NCBI GenBank assembly: GCA_030740415.1
Contig: JASLXI010000054.1
Span: 1-6,531, forward strand
Source: Dehalococcoidia bacterium
GTDB lineage: Bacteria; Chloroflexota; Dehalococcoidia; UBA2985
Reading direction: 5' to 3'
DNA: 6,531 bases
The notes under the pieces are model-generated. The model did no database searches. It saw only the letters and a program-made list of their open reading frames with translations, and was not told the origin of the DNA. A program made the position numbers and the translations under genes. Below, piece after piece: positions 1-5,688 of the stretch; position 1 is the stretch's first letter, and each line of letters starts with the position of its first letter.

Positions 1-69
1 TGCCAGCAGCACCGTTGGAATGAACATCAGAGCCATGAAAATAGTCCCTTTGTGTGAAGATATGTTCAT
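1..69 (-). CDS. Partial N-terminus of secreted protein, probable substrate-binding subunit of the TPP-regulated ABC transporter
   Basis: Only the first 23 codons are inside the window; the gene runs off the left edge. The ATG at 67-69 is preceded by GGAGGG (76-81 on the minus strand) with a 6-base gap, and the stop of the permease gene is 16 bases upstream, so it is the third gene of the transporter operon. The visible peptide starts MNISSHK and continues into a hydrophobic stretch (IFMALMFIPTVLLA), which looks like a Sec signal peptide or lipoprotein leader. In ThiXYZ/SsuABC/TauABC-type importers a periplasmic or lipid-anchored NMT1/THI5-like binding protein is encoded beside the ATPase and permease, so I infer that role. 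No part of the mature domain is visible, so the family is inferred from context only. Confidence 0.6.
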   Translation of the reverse strand, partial: MNISSHKGTIFMALMFIPTVLLA

Positions 70-75
70 ATGGTT

Positions 76-81
76 CCCTCC
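76..81 (-). promoter_or_regulatory. Ribosome binding site of the partial secreted-protein gene
   Basis: GGAGGG on the minus strand, 6 bases before the ATG at 69. It is the main support for calling a gene at the left edge of the window. Confidence 0.7.
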
Positions 82-85
82 AAAT

Positions 86-877
86 TTAGCGGCCTTTGAT
101 AGCTTTGTCACGTTTCTCTCGTTGATGCCAGGGTATGGAGTAACGCTCCGCCAGGACCGTCAGGGCGAACAGAGTCACTCCCATAACGGATAGGATGAAG
201 ATAGATGCGAATACTCGATCGGTGAGGAACTGGGGGGCGGAACGTGTTATCAGATAGCCCAGACCCGCACTTGCCCCAACCCATTCGCCGATGACGGCCC
301 CTATCACGCTCAACGCAATTGCTACCCTGATGCCAGAAAATAGGAAGGGAACGGAGGATGGCACCTGAACCTTGGTGAAGAGCTGCCACCTGCTAGCCCC
401 CATGGTGCGCATCATGTCGAGCATATCAGAGTCAGCCGACTTGAGGCCGTCCACGGTATTGACCACGATGGGGAAAAAAGAGATCAGTATCACCACGATT
501 ATCTTCGGCCAGATTCCATAGCCAATCCAGATCAGAAGCAAGGGAGCGATGACAATGATGGGGATAGTCTGGGAGGCGATGATATAAGGGTAGGCGGCAC
601 GTTCGACTATCTTAGAATAGGCGATGGCAGCGGCCAGGGCTATTCCAACAATCAGAGCCAGGGCAAACCCCAAAACCACCTCCTCCAGTGTGACCCACGT
701 GTGTCTCAACAGGAGGCTTCTACTCTCGAATAGCTCCGCTCCGATAGAGGAAGGCGGTGGCAGAAGCCACCGCGCGATGTTGAGCAAACGCACGGTCGCT
801 TCCCAAATACCAAGCGCCACGAGAATCAATGTCGCGGGGAGTGCCCACTGGAGCATCGTGGTTGTCCCCTTCTTCAT
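86..877 (-). CDS. ABC transporter permease, ThiX/SsuC/TauC-like
   Basis: A 263-residue inner-membrane subunit of a binding-protein-dependent importer (BPD_transp_1 type). Hydrophobic segments are visible at about residues 12-28, 68-88, 103-122, 125-141, 182-200 and 223-245, which matches the six-helix layout of this family. The cytoplasmic coupling loop (EAA-like motif) is at about residues 156-176, with the core GASRWQLF and a later P-SSVP, and would dock on the ATPase encoded just upstream. The segment IPIIVIAPLLLIWIGYG (105-121) is typical of the SsuC/TauC/ThiX subgroup. The ATG at 877 overlaps the ATPase stop codon as ATGA, implying translational coupling, and GGAGGG (884-889) lies 6 bases before it. 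The protein family alone does not set the substrate (sulfonate, nitrate, taurine or pyrimidine). The TPP riboswitch heading the operon points to thiamine or its hydroxymethylpyrimidine precursor. Full length; no defect seen. Confidence 0.93.
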   Translation of the reverse strand: MKKGTTTMLQWALPATLILVALGIWEATVRLLNIARWLLPPPSSIGAELFESRSLLLRHTWVTLEEVVLGFALALIVGIALAAAIAYSKIVERAAYPYIIASQTIPIIVIAPLLLIWIGYGIWPKIIVVILISFFPIVVNTVDGLKSADSDMLDMMRTMGASRWQLFTKVQVPSSVPFLFSGIRVAIALSVIGAVIGEWVGASAGLGYLITRSAPQFLTDRVFASIFILSVMGVTLFALTVLAERYSIPWHQREKRDKAIKGR

Positions 878-1737
878 GCCTGGCCCTCCGTCAAGGTGGA
901 GACATTTACCCCTTCATCTGCTCCCCCATTGCTCTCCCTTAGAGCGGCTAATATCGCTGCTTTCATTTTGACGAAGGCCTCTTCGGTTACCATCTTGTAA
1001 TGCCTGGGACGGGGCATATCGACAGAAAGAGTCATTTTTACTCTGCCCGGCCGGGCGGTGAACACGTATACCCAGTCGGAAAGGAGAACAGCTTCCTCTA
1101 CGTCATGAGTCACCAAGATCACGGTCTTGCCCCAAGGCTCCCATAGCTGAAGGAGCCACTCTTGCATGTTGGCCCTGGTCAGGGCATCAAGTGCTCCAAA
1201 GGGTTCATCCAACAGGATGATCTCACGGTCTGCCAGCACCGTCCGGAGGAAAGCGACCCTCTGTCGCATTCCCCCGGAGAGAAGGGATGGATAACTTTTC
1301 TCGAAGCCCTTGAGACCAAAGGAGTCCATCAATTCCAGGGCCCGCATTCTGATCTGGGACTTGGGTTTTCCTTGAAGCTCCAAGCCCAGAATCGCGTTAT
1401 CCAGCACCGTGCGCCACGGAAGAAGGAGGTCCTTCTGATGCATATAACCAATGGCTCCCAAGCGTTGCTCAGCCTTGTGGCCATCGGTACGTATGTCACC
1501 CTTGGTAGGCTCTTCCAGACCGGCGATGATATTGAGGAGGGTGCTCTTGCCGCAGCCGCTCGGGCCGATGAGGCTTATGAACTCCCCCTCGCGGACACTC
1601 AGATCCACATCGCACAGCACCTGCAGTGGGCTTCCGTTGACGAAGAAGTCCTTCTCTATGCCATCCAGCTCCATCTTGGGAGGGAAAGTAGCTTCGCCTG
1701 ATAGATCCTCTGAACTAGCAGTCATTTTGATGGTCAT
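874..1737 (-). CDS. ABC transporter ATP-binding protein, ThiZ/SsuB/TauB-like
   Basis: The ATPase that drives the importer. All nucleotide-binding motifs are present (numbers from the ATG at 1737): Walker A GPSGCGKST at 58-66, Q-loop glutamine in MHQKDLLLPW at about 101, signature LSGGMRQR at 153-160, Walker B IILLDEP at 173-179 with the catalytic Glu at 178, D-loop ALD, and the switch His in VTHD at 211. It is the first gene after the TPP riboswitch, so its product probably energises uptake of thiamine or a pyrimidine precursor. The start is uncertain. The frame is open to a TTG at 1744-1746, but that codon lies in the U-rich tail of the leader terminator. ATGs at 1737 and 1725 are more plausible, yet none has a clear Shine-Dalgarno. 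The usual ABC fold begins near MELDGIEKDF (ATG about 1674), so about 21 residues form an N-terminal extension. The 3' end overlaps the permease by ATGA. Confidence 0.93.
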   Translation of the reverse strand: MTIKMTASSEDLSGEATFPPKMELDGIEKDFFVNGSPLQVLCDVDLSVREGEFISLIGPSGCGKSTLLNIIAGLEEPTKGDIRTDGHKAEQRLGAIGYMHQKDLLLPWRTVLDNAILGLELQGKPKSQIRMRALELMDSFGLKGFEKSYPSLLSGGMRQRVAFLRTVLADREIILLDEPFGALDALTRANMQEWLLQLWEPWGKTVILVTHDVEEAVLLSDWVYVFTARPGRVKMTLSVDMPRPRHYKMVTEEAFVKMKAAILAALRESNGGADEGVNVSTLTEGQA

Positions 1738-1744
1738 TGGCCAC

Positions 1745-1778
1745 AAACAAATGGTCGTCAGCTACTGGCTAACGACCA
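1745..1778 (-). terminator. Intrinsic terminator in the riboswitch leader (expression platform)
   Basis: On the minus strand, 1752-1778 folds into a hairpin: TGGTCGT pairs with ACGACCA, followed by a U-G wobble and AGC with GCT, giving 11 pairs closed by a five-base loop CAGTA. It is followed at once by TTTGTTT (1745-1751). It lies about 30 bases after the TPP aptamer and just before the ATPase start codon, the usual position for a transcription-termination platform that is active when TPP is bound. The tail is interrupted by a G, so strength is uncertain. Confidence 0.8.
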
Positions 1779-1803
1779 CTCATTGCTCAATTTGGATATG
1801 GCG

Positions 1804-1896
1804 CTCTTCCTACGCTGGCATTACCCAGATCAGGTGCTTAGGGTCGCCCCGAGAGGTCGGGGCCTCTCAGCCTGGCTCACCAAGCTCCCCTTAGGC
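1804..1896 (-). ncRNA. TPP riboswitch (thi-box aptamer)
   Basis: The minus strand carries the diagnostic thi-box blocks in order. P1 is CCTA (1892-1895) pairing with TAGG (1809-1812). The AGGG of P2 (1888-1891) pairs with CCCT (1840-1843). P3 is GCTTGG/CCAGGC around a TGAG loop, followed by the conserved CTGAGA (1865-1870). A P3a hairpin at 1846-1863 (GCCCCGA/TCGGGGC, loop CCTC) comes next. Then ACCTGATC (1828-1835), and P5 CTGG/CCAG around GTAATG, ending in GCCAGCGTAGG. CTGAGA and the pyrimidine-side bulge bind the aminopyrimidine ring, while the TGATCTGG...GCCAGCG arm holds the pyrophosphate through metal ions. It lies between the promoter at 1931-1959 and the ABC ATPase gene, so TPP is expected to lower expression of the transporter. 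Identification rests on direct reading of the consensus. Confidence 0.96.
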
Positions 1897-1930
1897 CCTA
1901 CACTGTTCACTTATTACTTATTTCGCATAA

Positions 1931-1959
1931 AGTGTAGCGTGGCTGTTTCACCTAGTCAA
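1931..1959 (-). promoter_or_regulatory. Sigma70-type promoter of the TPP-controlled transporter operon
   Basis: On the minus strand, TTGACT (1954-1959) and TACACT (1931-1936) are separated by exactly 17 bases, close to the TTGACA/TATAAT consensus. Transcription would start near 1924, about 30 bases before the first stem of the TPP aptamer, so the complete riboswitch is made. It sits after the stop of the galU-like gene and gives the transporter operon its own promoter. Confidence 0.75.
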
Positions 1960-2017
1960 TGTGGCAGGACAAGCCCCGCAACCGCATTTAATTATTGTCG
2001 CACTGGTCTGTAATCGG

Positions 2018-2881
2018 CTAATCCACCAACTGCTCCAGGAATTCCATGAAGTCTGGACCGATGTCCTCCCGTTGGAGGGCCAATTCCACCGAAGCCTTGA
2101 GCAGGCCGAGGGGATTGCCAACATCGTAGCGGTCTCCCTGAAAGTGCAATGCATACATCTGCTGACTTTGAAGAAGAATACCCAGACCATCGGTGAGTTG
2201 GAGCTCGCCTATTGCACCCGGCTGCACCTTAGTCAGGGCATCGAATATCTCCGGGGTAAGGACGTAGCGCCCCACAATGCCTAGGTTGGATGGGGCATCC
2301 GCCAGCGCGGGTTTTTCCATGGTCCCGAGAACTCTGAAAACCCCCTCCGAAACAGGTTCTGGTACTATAACCCCGTAATTCTGTATCTGAGGGCCTGACA
2401 CCTCCTGTACGGCGATAACGCTCGCTTCGTACTGATTAAAGATATCCATGAGCTGGGCGAGTGCCCCCTTTTCCGCCACTATGATGTCATCTGGGAGGAT
2501 CACTGCGAAGGGTTCATCTCCCACGGCCCCGGAAGCGCACATCACAGCGTGACCAAGCCCCAGCTGCTCCGGCTGGCGCACGTAAATTAGCTCGACTATC
2601 TCCGAGAGACGCTTCACCTCAGACAGGCGCTGGGTGTCTCCCTTCGCCGTCAGAAAGGCCTCCAGCTCCGGGTAGCGGTCGAAGTAGTCGGCAACAGCAT
2701 CTTGGCCCCGGGCACTGACGATTATCACTTGCTCGATTCCTGCCTCGGCGGCCTCCTCGATCACGTACTGGATGGCAGCCCTGTCCACCAGTGGTAGCAA
2801 CTGTTTTGGTACCGCTTTGGTGATGGGGAGAAAGCGGGTGCCAAAGCCCGCAGCGGGGATAACGGCTTTTCGCACTTTCAT
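2018..2881 (-). CDS. galU: UTP-glucose-1-phosphate uridylyltransferase (GalU/GtaB type)
   Basis: Predicted cytoplasmic enzyme making UDP-glucose from UTP and glucose 1-phosphate, a precursor for cell-surface sugars. The 287 residues match the usual family length (about 290). Motifs, numbered from the ATG at 2881: nucleotide-binding loop PAAGFGTRFLP (9-19) with Lys26 in TKAVPK, QLGLGHAV (106-113), the metal-binding LPDD (129-132), NYGVI (168-172), EKP (189-191), GELQLTD (225-231) and YDVGNPLG (252-259), where many GalU proteins have YDCG. The frame extends to a GTG at 2887, but AAAGGA (2889-2894) lies 7 bases before the ATG and only 1 base before the GTG, so I chose the ATG. It follows hisA by 32 bases and is the last gene of the five-gene run. 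No U-tailed terminator is visible behind it. A related nucleotidyltransferase with another sugar preference cannot be excluded. Confidence 0.92.
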   Translation of the reverse strand: MKVRKAVIPAAGFGTRFLPITKAVPKQLLPLVDRAAIQYVIEEAAEAGIEQVIIVSARGQDAVADYFDRYPELEAFLTAKGDTQRLSEVKRLSEIVELIYVRQPEQLGLGHAVMCASGAVGDEPFAVILPDDIIVAEKGALAQLMDIFNQYEASVIAVQEVSGPQIQNYGVIVPEPVSEGVFRVLGTMEKPALADAPSNLGIVGRYVLTPEIFDALTKVQPGAIGELQLTDGLGILLQSQQMYALHFQGDRYDVGNPLGLLKASVELALQREDIGPDFMEFLEQLVD

Positions 2882-2913
2882 CGTCACATCCTTTCAGGCA
2901 TCCGACCCTGTCC

Positions 2914-3627
2914 TTACACTTCAGCTATTGCCTCTCGCAGGTCAATGTCCCGAGTATAGAGGGCCGTGCCCATGATAGCCCCTTCCACGCCCAGGGAAGC
3001 CAGGCGTTTCAAGTGATCTATGGAAGATATCCCCCCAGATGCCACCAGGGCAGCATCACACTTCTCTATCAACTCCTCAAGGGACTGGAAGTTCGGTTCA
3101 GAGAGAGTGCCGTCGCGAGAGATGTCGGTATATATGAACCGCCCGACCCCCAGTGCAGTCATCCGATGCATGAGGTCCAGCACAGCGATAGAGGAGGACT
3201 CGCGCCACCCTCTAATCGCGACCATTCCATCCCTTGCATCCACCCCCACAACGATGGCCTCCGCACCAAAGCGACTGCACGCTTGCTCCACCAGGGATGG
3301 ATTCTCCACCGCACTGGTGCCCAGGACGATGCGCTTCACTCCCATATCCAGGATATTCTCCACAGACCCCATATCACGAATTCCTCCACCCACTTGAAGC
3401 GGAACATCGATTGAATTGCCCAATTGCCTGAGAATCTCCAGGTTAGCCTGCGTCCCAGATGCTGCACCGTCCAAGTCCACGATGTGTATACGAGAGGCTC
3501 CCATCTCTTGCCACTGACAGGCTACTGCCAAGGGGTCGTCGGAATACACCGTCTCCTTGTCGTAGTCTCCCTGATAGAGACGGACACATCTGCCGCCTCG
3601 CAGGTCAATGGATGGGATAACCTCCAT
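2914..3627 (-). CDS. hisA: HisA: phosphoribosyl-formimino-AICAR ribotide isomerase
   Basis: Histidine biosynthesis enzyme that carries out the Amadori isomerisation of ProFAR to PRFAR, the substrate of the HisH-HisF synthase. The 237 residues are the normal length for this half-repeat (beta/alpha)8 barrel. The first catalytic aspartate is Asp8 in IPSIDLRGG and the second is Asp130 in VGVDARDG. The two phosphate-binding sites show as QVGGGIR (78-84) and ASGGI (196-200), plus TDISRDGTL (167-175). The last strand reads GAIMGTALY (217-225). I see no reason to call the dual-function PriA type found with missing trpF, but that would need substrate tests. The gene begins 2 bases after the hisH stop codon, with GGGGGA upstream partly inside hisH, so the two are probably translated together. 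Confidence 0.96.
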   Translation of the reverse strand: MEVIPSIDLRGGRCVRLYQGDYDKETVYSDDPLAVACQWQEMGASRIHIVDLDGAASGTQANLEILRQLGNSIDVPLQVGGGIRDMGSVENILDMGVKRIVLGTSAVENPSLVEQACSRFGAEAIVVGVDARDGMVAIRGWRESSSIAVLDLMHRMTALGVGRFIYTDISRDGTLSEPNFQSLEELIEKCDAALVASGGISSIDHLKRLASLGVEGAIMGTALYTRDIDLREAIAEV

Positions 3628-3629
3628 GC

Positions 3630-4262
3630 TTATCCCCCAGCGCTCCTCTTTACCATCGAGTTCAGGAAGTTTTCGTATAGGCGCAGGCCAAGAGCGCCAC
3701 TCTTCTCGGGATGAAACTGGGTGGCCACCACATTACCTTTGGCTATAACACTACAGAAACTCAGACCATAGTCCGTAGTACCTAGCACCAAGCTCTGGTC
3801 GTCGGGAACACCGTAGTAGCTGTGCACGAAGTAGAAATACGACCCACTCCTGACTCCCTCAAACAGCGGGTGGTCATATTGAAGGGCTACGTCGTTCCAT
3901 CCCATGTGGGGTCTCTTGACCTGTGGCGGCAGCAGGAGGGCCCTACCGGGTGCCGCACCCAAACATGGCGTAGGACCCTCCTCTGAAGTGTCCAGCAGCA
4001 GTTGCAAACCCAGGCAGACCCCGAAGAAGGGCACTCCCCTCCCAATCACCTCTTTCAAGGGGGCCACTAGGTTCCTTTGGTGAAGTGCCCTCATGGCGGA
4101 CTCAGAAGCACCTTGCCCGGGAAAGATCACAGCCTTCGCTTTAAGGATTTGCTCGGGATCATCGGTGATCTGGACAGAGTTGCCAAGTTTCTCTATAGCC
4201 TTGGCGACACTACGCAGGTTGCCAGCGCCGAAGTCCACGATGGTCACTGTCGCTTTCGTCAT
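3630..4262 (-). CDS. hisH: HisH: glutamine amidotransferase subunit of imidazole glycerol phosphate synthase
   Basis: Class I glutaminase that feeds ammonia to HisF for imidazole glycerol phosphate and AICAR formation. At 210 residues it has the usual length. The catalytic triad is visible: Cys83 in FGVCLGLQLL, His184 and Glu186 in QFHPEKSG. Other family blocks are VDFGAGNLRS (9-18), RPHMGWND (117-124) and YFVHSYY (144-150). The oxyanion-strand motif reads PGQG (48-51), where many HisH have PGVG; I believe the Gln form occurs in some lineages. The start ATG overlaps the stop of the upstream hydrolase gene by ATGA, and hisA follows 2 bases after its stop. HisF, with which it must form a complex, is not in the window, so hisF should be elsewhere in the genome. 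Confidence 0.96.
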   Translation of the reverse strand: MTKATVTIVDFGAGNLRSVAKAIEKLGNSVQITDDPEQILKAKAVIFPGQGASESAMRALHQRNLVAPLKEVIGRGVPFFGVCLGLQLLLDTSEEGPTPCLGAAPGRALLLPPQVKRPHMGWNDVALQYDHPLFEGVRSGSYFYFVHSYYGVPDDQSLVLGTTDYGLSFCSVIAKGNVVATQFHPEKSGALGLRLYENFLNSMVKRSAGG

Positions 4263-4987
4263 TCAGAAATCCTTCTCAAAAAATCAACGATCAGCCCTTG
4301 GACCCGTGGGCCGGAATCTCCGGATAACATGTCCGTGCCGTGGGCGTCCCCATCCACGATCTGCCTCTCCTTGGGCTCGGAGGACGTTTGGTCAAACACG
4401 TCCACGCTCCTGGCATAGCCCGCGTCTTCCCGGGCGGCGATGAAGAGCTTGGGGGCCGAGATCGTCATTACATCCTCTCTGGCATCAAGACCTTCGATCG
4501 CCGGGGGGGCAGAAAGGGTAATCACACCAGCCAGATCTTCCCGTGAGGCGACCTTCAATGAGGCGGTACCGCCCATACTCGCCCCTACCAGGAATACCTT
4601 GGAGACACCCTGACTCTTCAGAAAATTCAAAGCTGCCTGCACATCCATATCTATATTGTCTATATCCAACTCTCCTTGGGAATCCCTGTAGCCCCTGAAA
4701 TCGTAGGCAAGAACCCGATACCCCTTGTCCTTGAGTACCCTCGCAAAGGGCCACCAGCTTTCCTGGTCCGCAGACCGCATGTGACTCAGCACCACGCCAA
4801 CGCCGCCTTCGCCGAAAAGATGGCCTGATAGCTGGACACCATCCTCAGTATTAAATGAGACTACGGTAGCACCTCCGCCGGGTCCGAGGTTGGAACCGCA
4901 TCCCGCAATTAGCAGAACCAGAGCTACTGCCAATAAGCTAAGGGGGGTTACTTGCAAGAGATTCAATGGGAAGGTCTCTGTCCTCAT
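4259..4987 (-). CDS. Predicted lipoprotein, alpha/beta hydrolase (dienelactone-hydrolase/esterase-like)
   Basis: A 242-residue protein with a bacterial lipoprotein leader: a hydrophobic run at about residues 14-28 ending in the lipobox IAGC, so Cys30 should be lipidated and the enzyme held outside the cytoplasmic membrane. A Gly-rich linker follows (GPGGG, 35-39). The hydrolase fold shows VVLSHM (65-70) before the oxyanion region, YDFRGYRDS (95-103), the nucleophile elbow GASMGG with Ser137, then Asp188 in AAREDAG and His216 in DAHGTD, giving a complete Ser-Asp-His triad. Substrate unknown; family members cleave esters, lactones or act as peptidases. The ATG at 4987 overlaps the adenosyltransferase gene by 50 bases and has no good ribosome site; TTG codons at 4966 or 4957 are alternatives that would still keep the signal segment. 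Its stop overlaps the hisH start (ATGA). No link to histidine synthesis is evident beyond position. Confidence 0.85.
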   Translation of the reverse strand: MRTETFPLNLLQVTPLSLLAVALVLLIAGCGSNLGPGGGATVVSFNTEDGVQLSGHLFGEGGVGVVLSHMRSADQESWWPFARVLKDKGYRVLAYDFRGYRDSQGELDIDNIDMDVQAALNFLKSQGVSKVFLVGASMGGTASLKVASREDLAGVITLSAPPAIEGLDAREDVMTISAPKLFIAAREDAGYARSVDVFDQTSSEPKERQIVDGDAHGTDMLSGDSGPRVQGLIVDFLRRISE

Positions 4988-5498
4988 AGCGGGCCATCAG
5001 GAATATTAAGTCGGCAAGACGGTTGATATATTTCAGGACCTGCGGATTCCCAAGGAGGTCCTGCTCGTTGAGCTCCACCACCCTCCGCTCTGCCCGCCTC
5101 AGTATACTGCGACTCAAGTCCAGCGCACCGGACGCCGCAGACGCTCCCGGGATGATGAAGGTCCTGGCCAGGCTTATCTCCTGGTTCAACTCATCAATTA
5201 GGCTCTCCAGGTGGTCAATCATCGCAGGCCTCACGGTACCGAAGTGCTTTTGGAGTTTAGAGTATTCTTTGGGGTCTGTTGCCAACTCTGCTGCCACCGT
5301 GAATAGGTCTTGCTGTATTGCTTTGATAGCGCTTTTTAGGTTTTCCGCCTTTACCAAGGAGCGAGCCAGCCCCAGGGCAGAGACAGCTTCGTCCACCGTC
5401 CCGCAGGCCTCGAAGCGTGGGTCTGCCTTTGAGACTCGCCCTCCATAGAGCAGGCCCGTTTCCCCTTCGTCGCCGTGCCTAGTATATATCTTCGGCAA
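4938..5498 (-). CDS. Cob(I)alamin adenosyltransferase, PduO type
   Basis: ATP:corrinoid adenosyltransferase that moves the 5'-deoxyadenosyl group of ATP to cob(I)alamin, giving coenzyme B12. The 186 residues form the five-helix PduO/MMAB fold. The N-terminal ATP-binding motif YTRHGDEGETGLLYGG is at 5-20, CGTVDEAVS at 32-40, the hallmark block FIIPGASAASGALDLSR with RRAERRV at 114-140, and INRLADLIFLMAR at 158-170. The start is a TTG at 5496-5498: GGAGG (5505-5509) lies 6 bases before it and the conserved region begins at residue 3. The frame stays open far upstream, but that part is antisense to rph and has no family similarity. It is the first gene of the run leading into the hydrolase and his genes, with an extended -10 promoter close upstream. 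The name pduO/cobO/btuR is used unevenly, so no symbol is given. Confidence 0.94.
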   Translation of the reverse strand: MPKIYTRHGDEGETGLLYGGRVSKADPRFEACGTVDEAVSALGLARSLVKAENLKSAIKAIQQDLFTVAAELATDPKEYSKLQKHFGTVRPAMIDHLESLIDELNQEISLARTFIIPGASAASGALDLSRSILRRAERRVVELNEQDLLGNPQVLKYINRLADLIFLMARYEDRDLPIESLASNPP

Positions 5499-5504
5499 GC
5501 TATA

Positions 5505-5509
5505 CCTCC
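5505..5509 (-). promoter_or_regulatory. Ribosome binding site fixing the TTG start of the adenosyltransferase
   Basis: GGAGG on the minus strand, 6 bases before the TTG at 5498. This site, with the conserved N-terminus directly after it, decides against the long upstream extension of the frame. Confidence 0.85.
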
Positions 5510-5517
5510 AAGTCTGG

Positions 5518-5526
5518 ATTATAGCA
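5518..5526 (-). promoter_or_regulatory. Extended -10 promoter for the adenosyltransferase-hydrolase-hisHA-galU run
   Basis: The minus strand reads TGCTATAAT: a perfect TATAAT (5518-5523) with an extended TG. No convincing -35 box lies 17 bases upstream, which is usual for extended -10 promoters. Transcription would begin near 5511, leaving a very short leader of about a dozen bases before the TTG start, with the GGAGG site almost at the 5' end. Confidence 0.6.
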
Positions 5527-5550
5527 TATGACTCGACGTGATAGCTTTGG

Positions 5551-5570
5551 TTGACAGGCCTATAAAGGCC
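5551..5570. repeat. Short inverted repeat beside a TTGACA box in the divergent promoter region
   Basis: GGCCT (5557-5561) and AGGCC (5566-5570) form a 5-bp palindromic pair around ATAA, directly after a plus-strand TTGACA (5551-5556). It could be a small operator or part of a second, weaker rph promoter (17 bases later is TATGTG, a poor -10). It is short enough to occur by chance. Confidence 0.3.
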
Positions 5571-5640
5571 GCTTATGTGGAAACGTGGAGTTTGTGTCCG
5601 ATGACTCACGGTTGAGGATGAAGACTGAGAGGTAGCATCC

Positions 5641-5678
5641 CGCCCCAGCACGCACATGGCATATGCTATACTGGGGCG
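5641..5678. repeat. 8-bp perfect inverted repeat enclosing the rph -10 region
   Basis: CGCCCCAG (5641-5648) and CTGGGGCG (5671-5678) are exact reverse complements 22 bases apart, and the palindrome GCATATGC (5659-5666) lies between them. The right arm overlaps the end of the TATACT -10 box (5667-5672). The position suggests an operator for a dimeric regulator; an RNA role is unlikely because most of it lies before the predicted transcription start. Confidence 0.45.
5664..5672 (+). promoter_or_regulatory. Extended -10 promoter of rph
   Basis: TGCTATACT on the plus strand: TATACT (5667-5672) with the extended TG. Transcription would begin near 5679-5680, upstream of the AAAGGAG site and the TTG start at 5701. 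No good -35 is seen. If correct, an ATG at 5656 lies outside the transcript and cannot be the start of rph. Confidence 0.6.
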
Positions 5679-5688
5679 TTCAGTAGCG

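Noticed and set aside
1161..1895. Plus-strand open frames across the ATPase gene and riboswitch
   Set aside because: They are shadows of a well-supported minus-strand gene, with no recognisable domain or ribosome site.
1960..2017. Possible intrinsic terminator after galU
   Set aside because: A weak GCGGGG/TCCTGC hairpin with two G-U pairs is present on the minus strand but has no U tract. It overlaps the region just before the transporter promoter, so it is not called.
2885..2887. GTG start for galU
   Set aside because: The AAAGGA site is only 1 base from the GTG but 7 bases from the ATG at 2881, and family members begin with MKVRKAVIPAAG-like residues.
5551..5580. TTGACA with a 17-base spacer to TATGTG as the main rph promoter
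   Set aside because: The -35 is perfect but the -10 matches poorly, lacking the conserved final T. The extended -10 at 5664-5672 is stronger and nearer the gene. It may still be a minor promoter.
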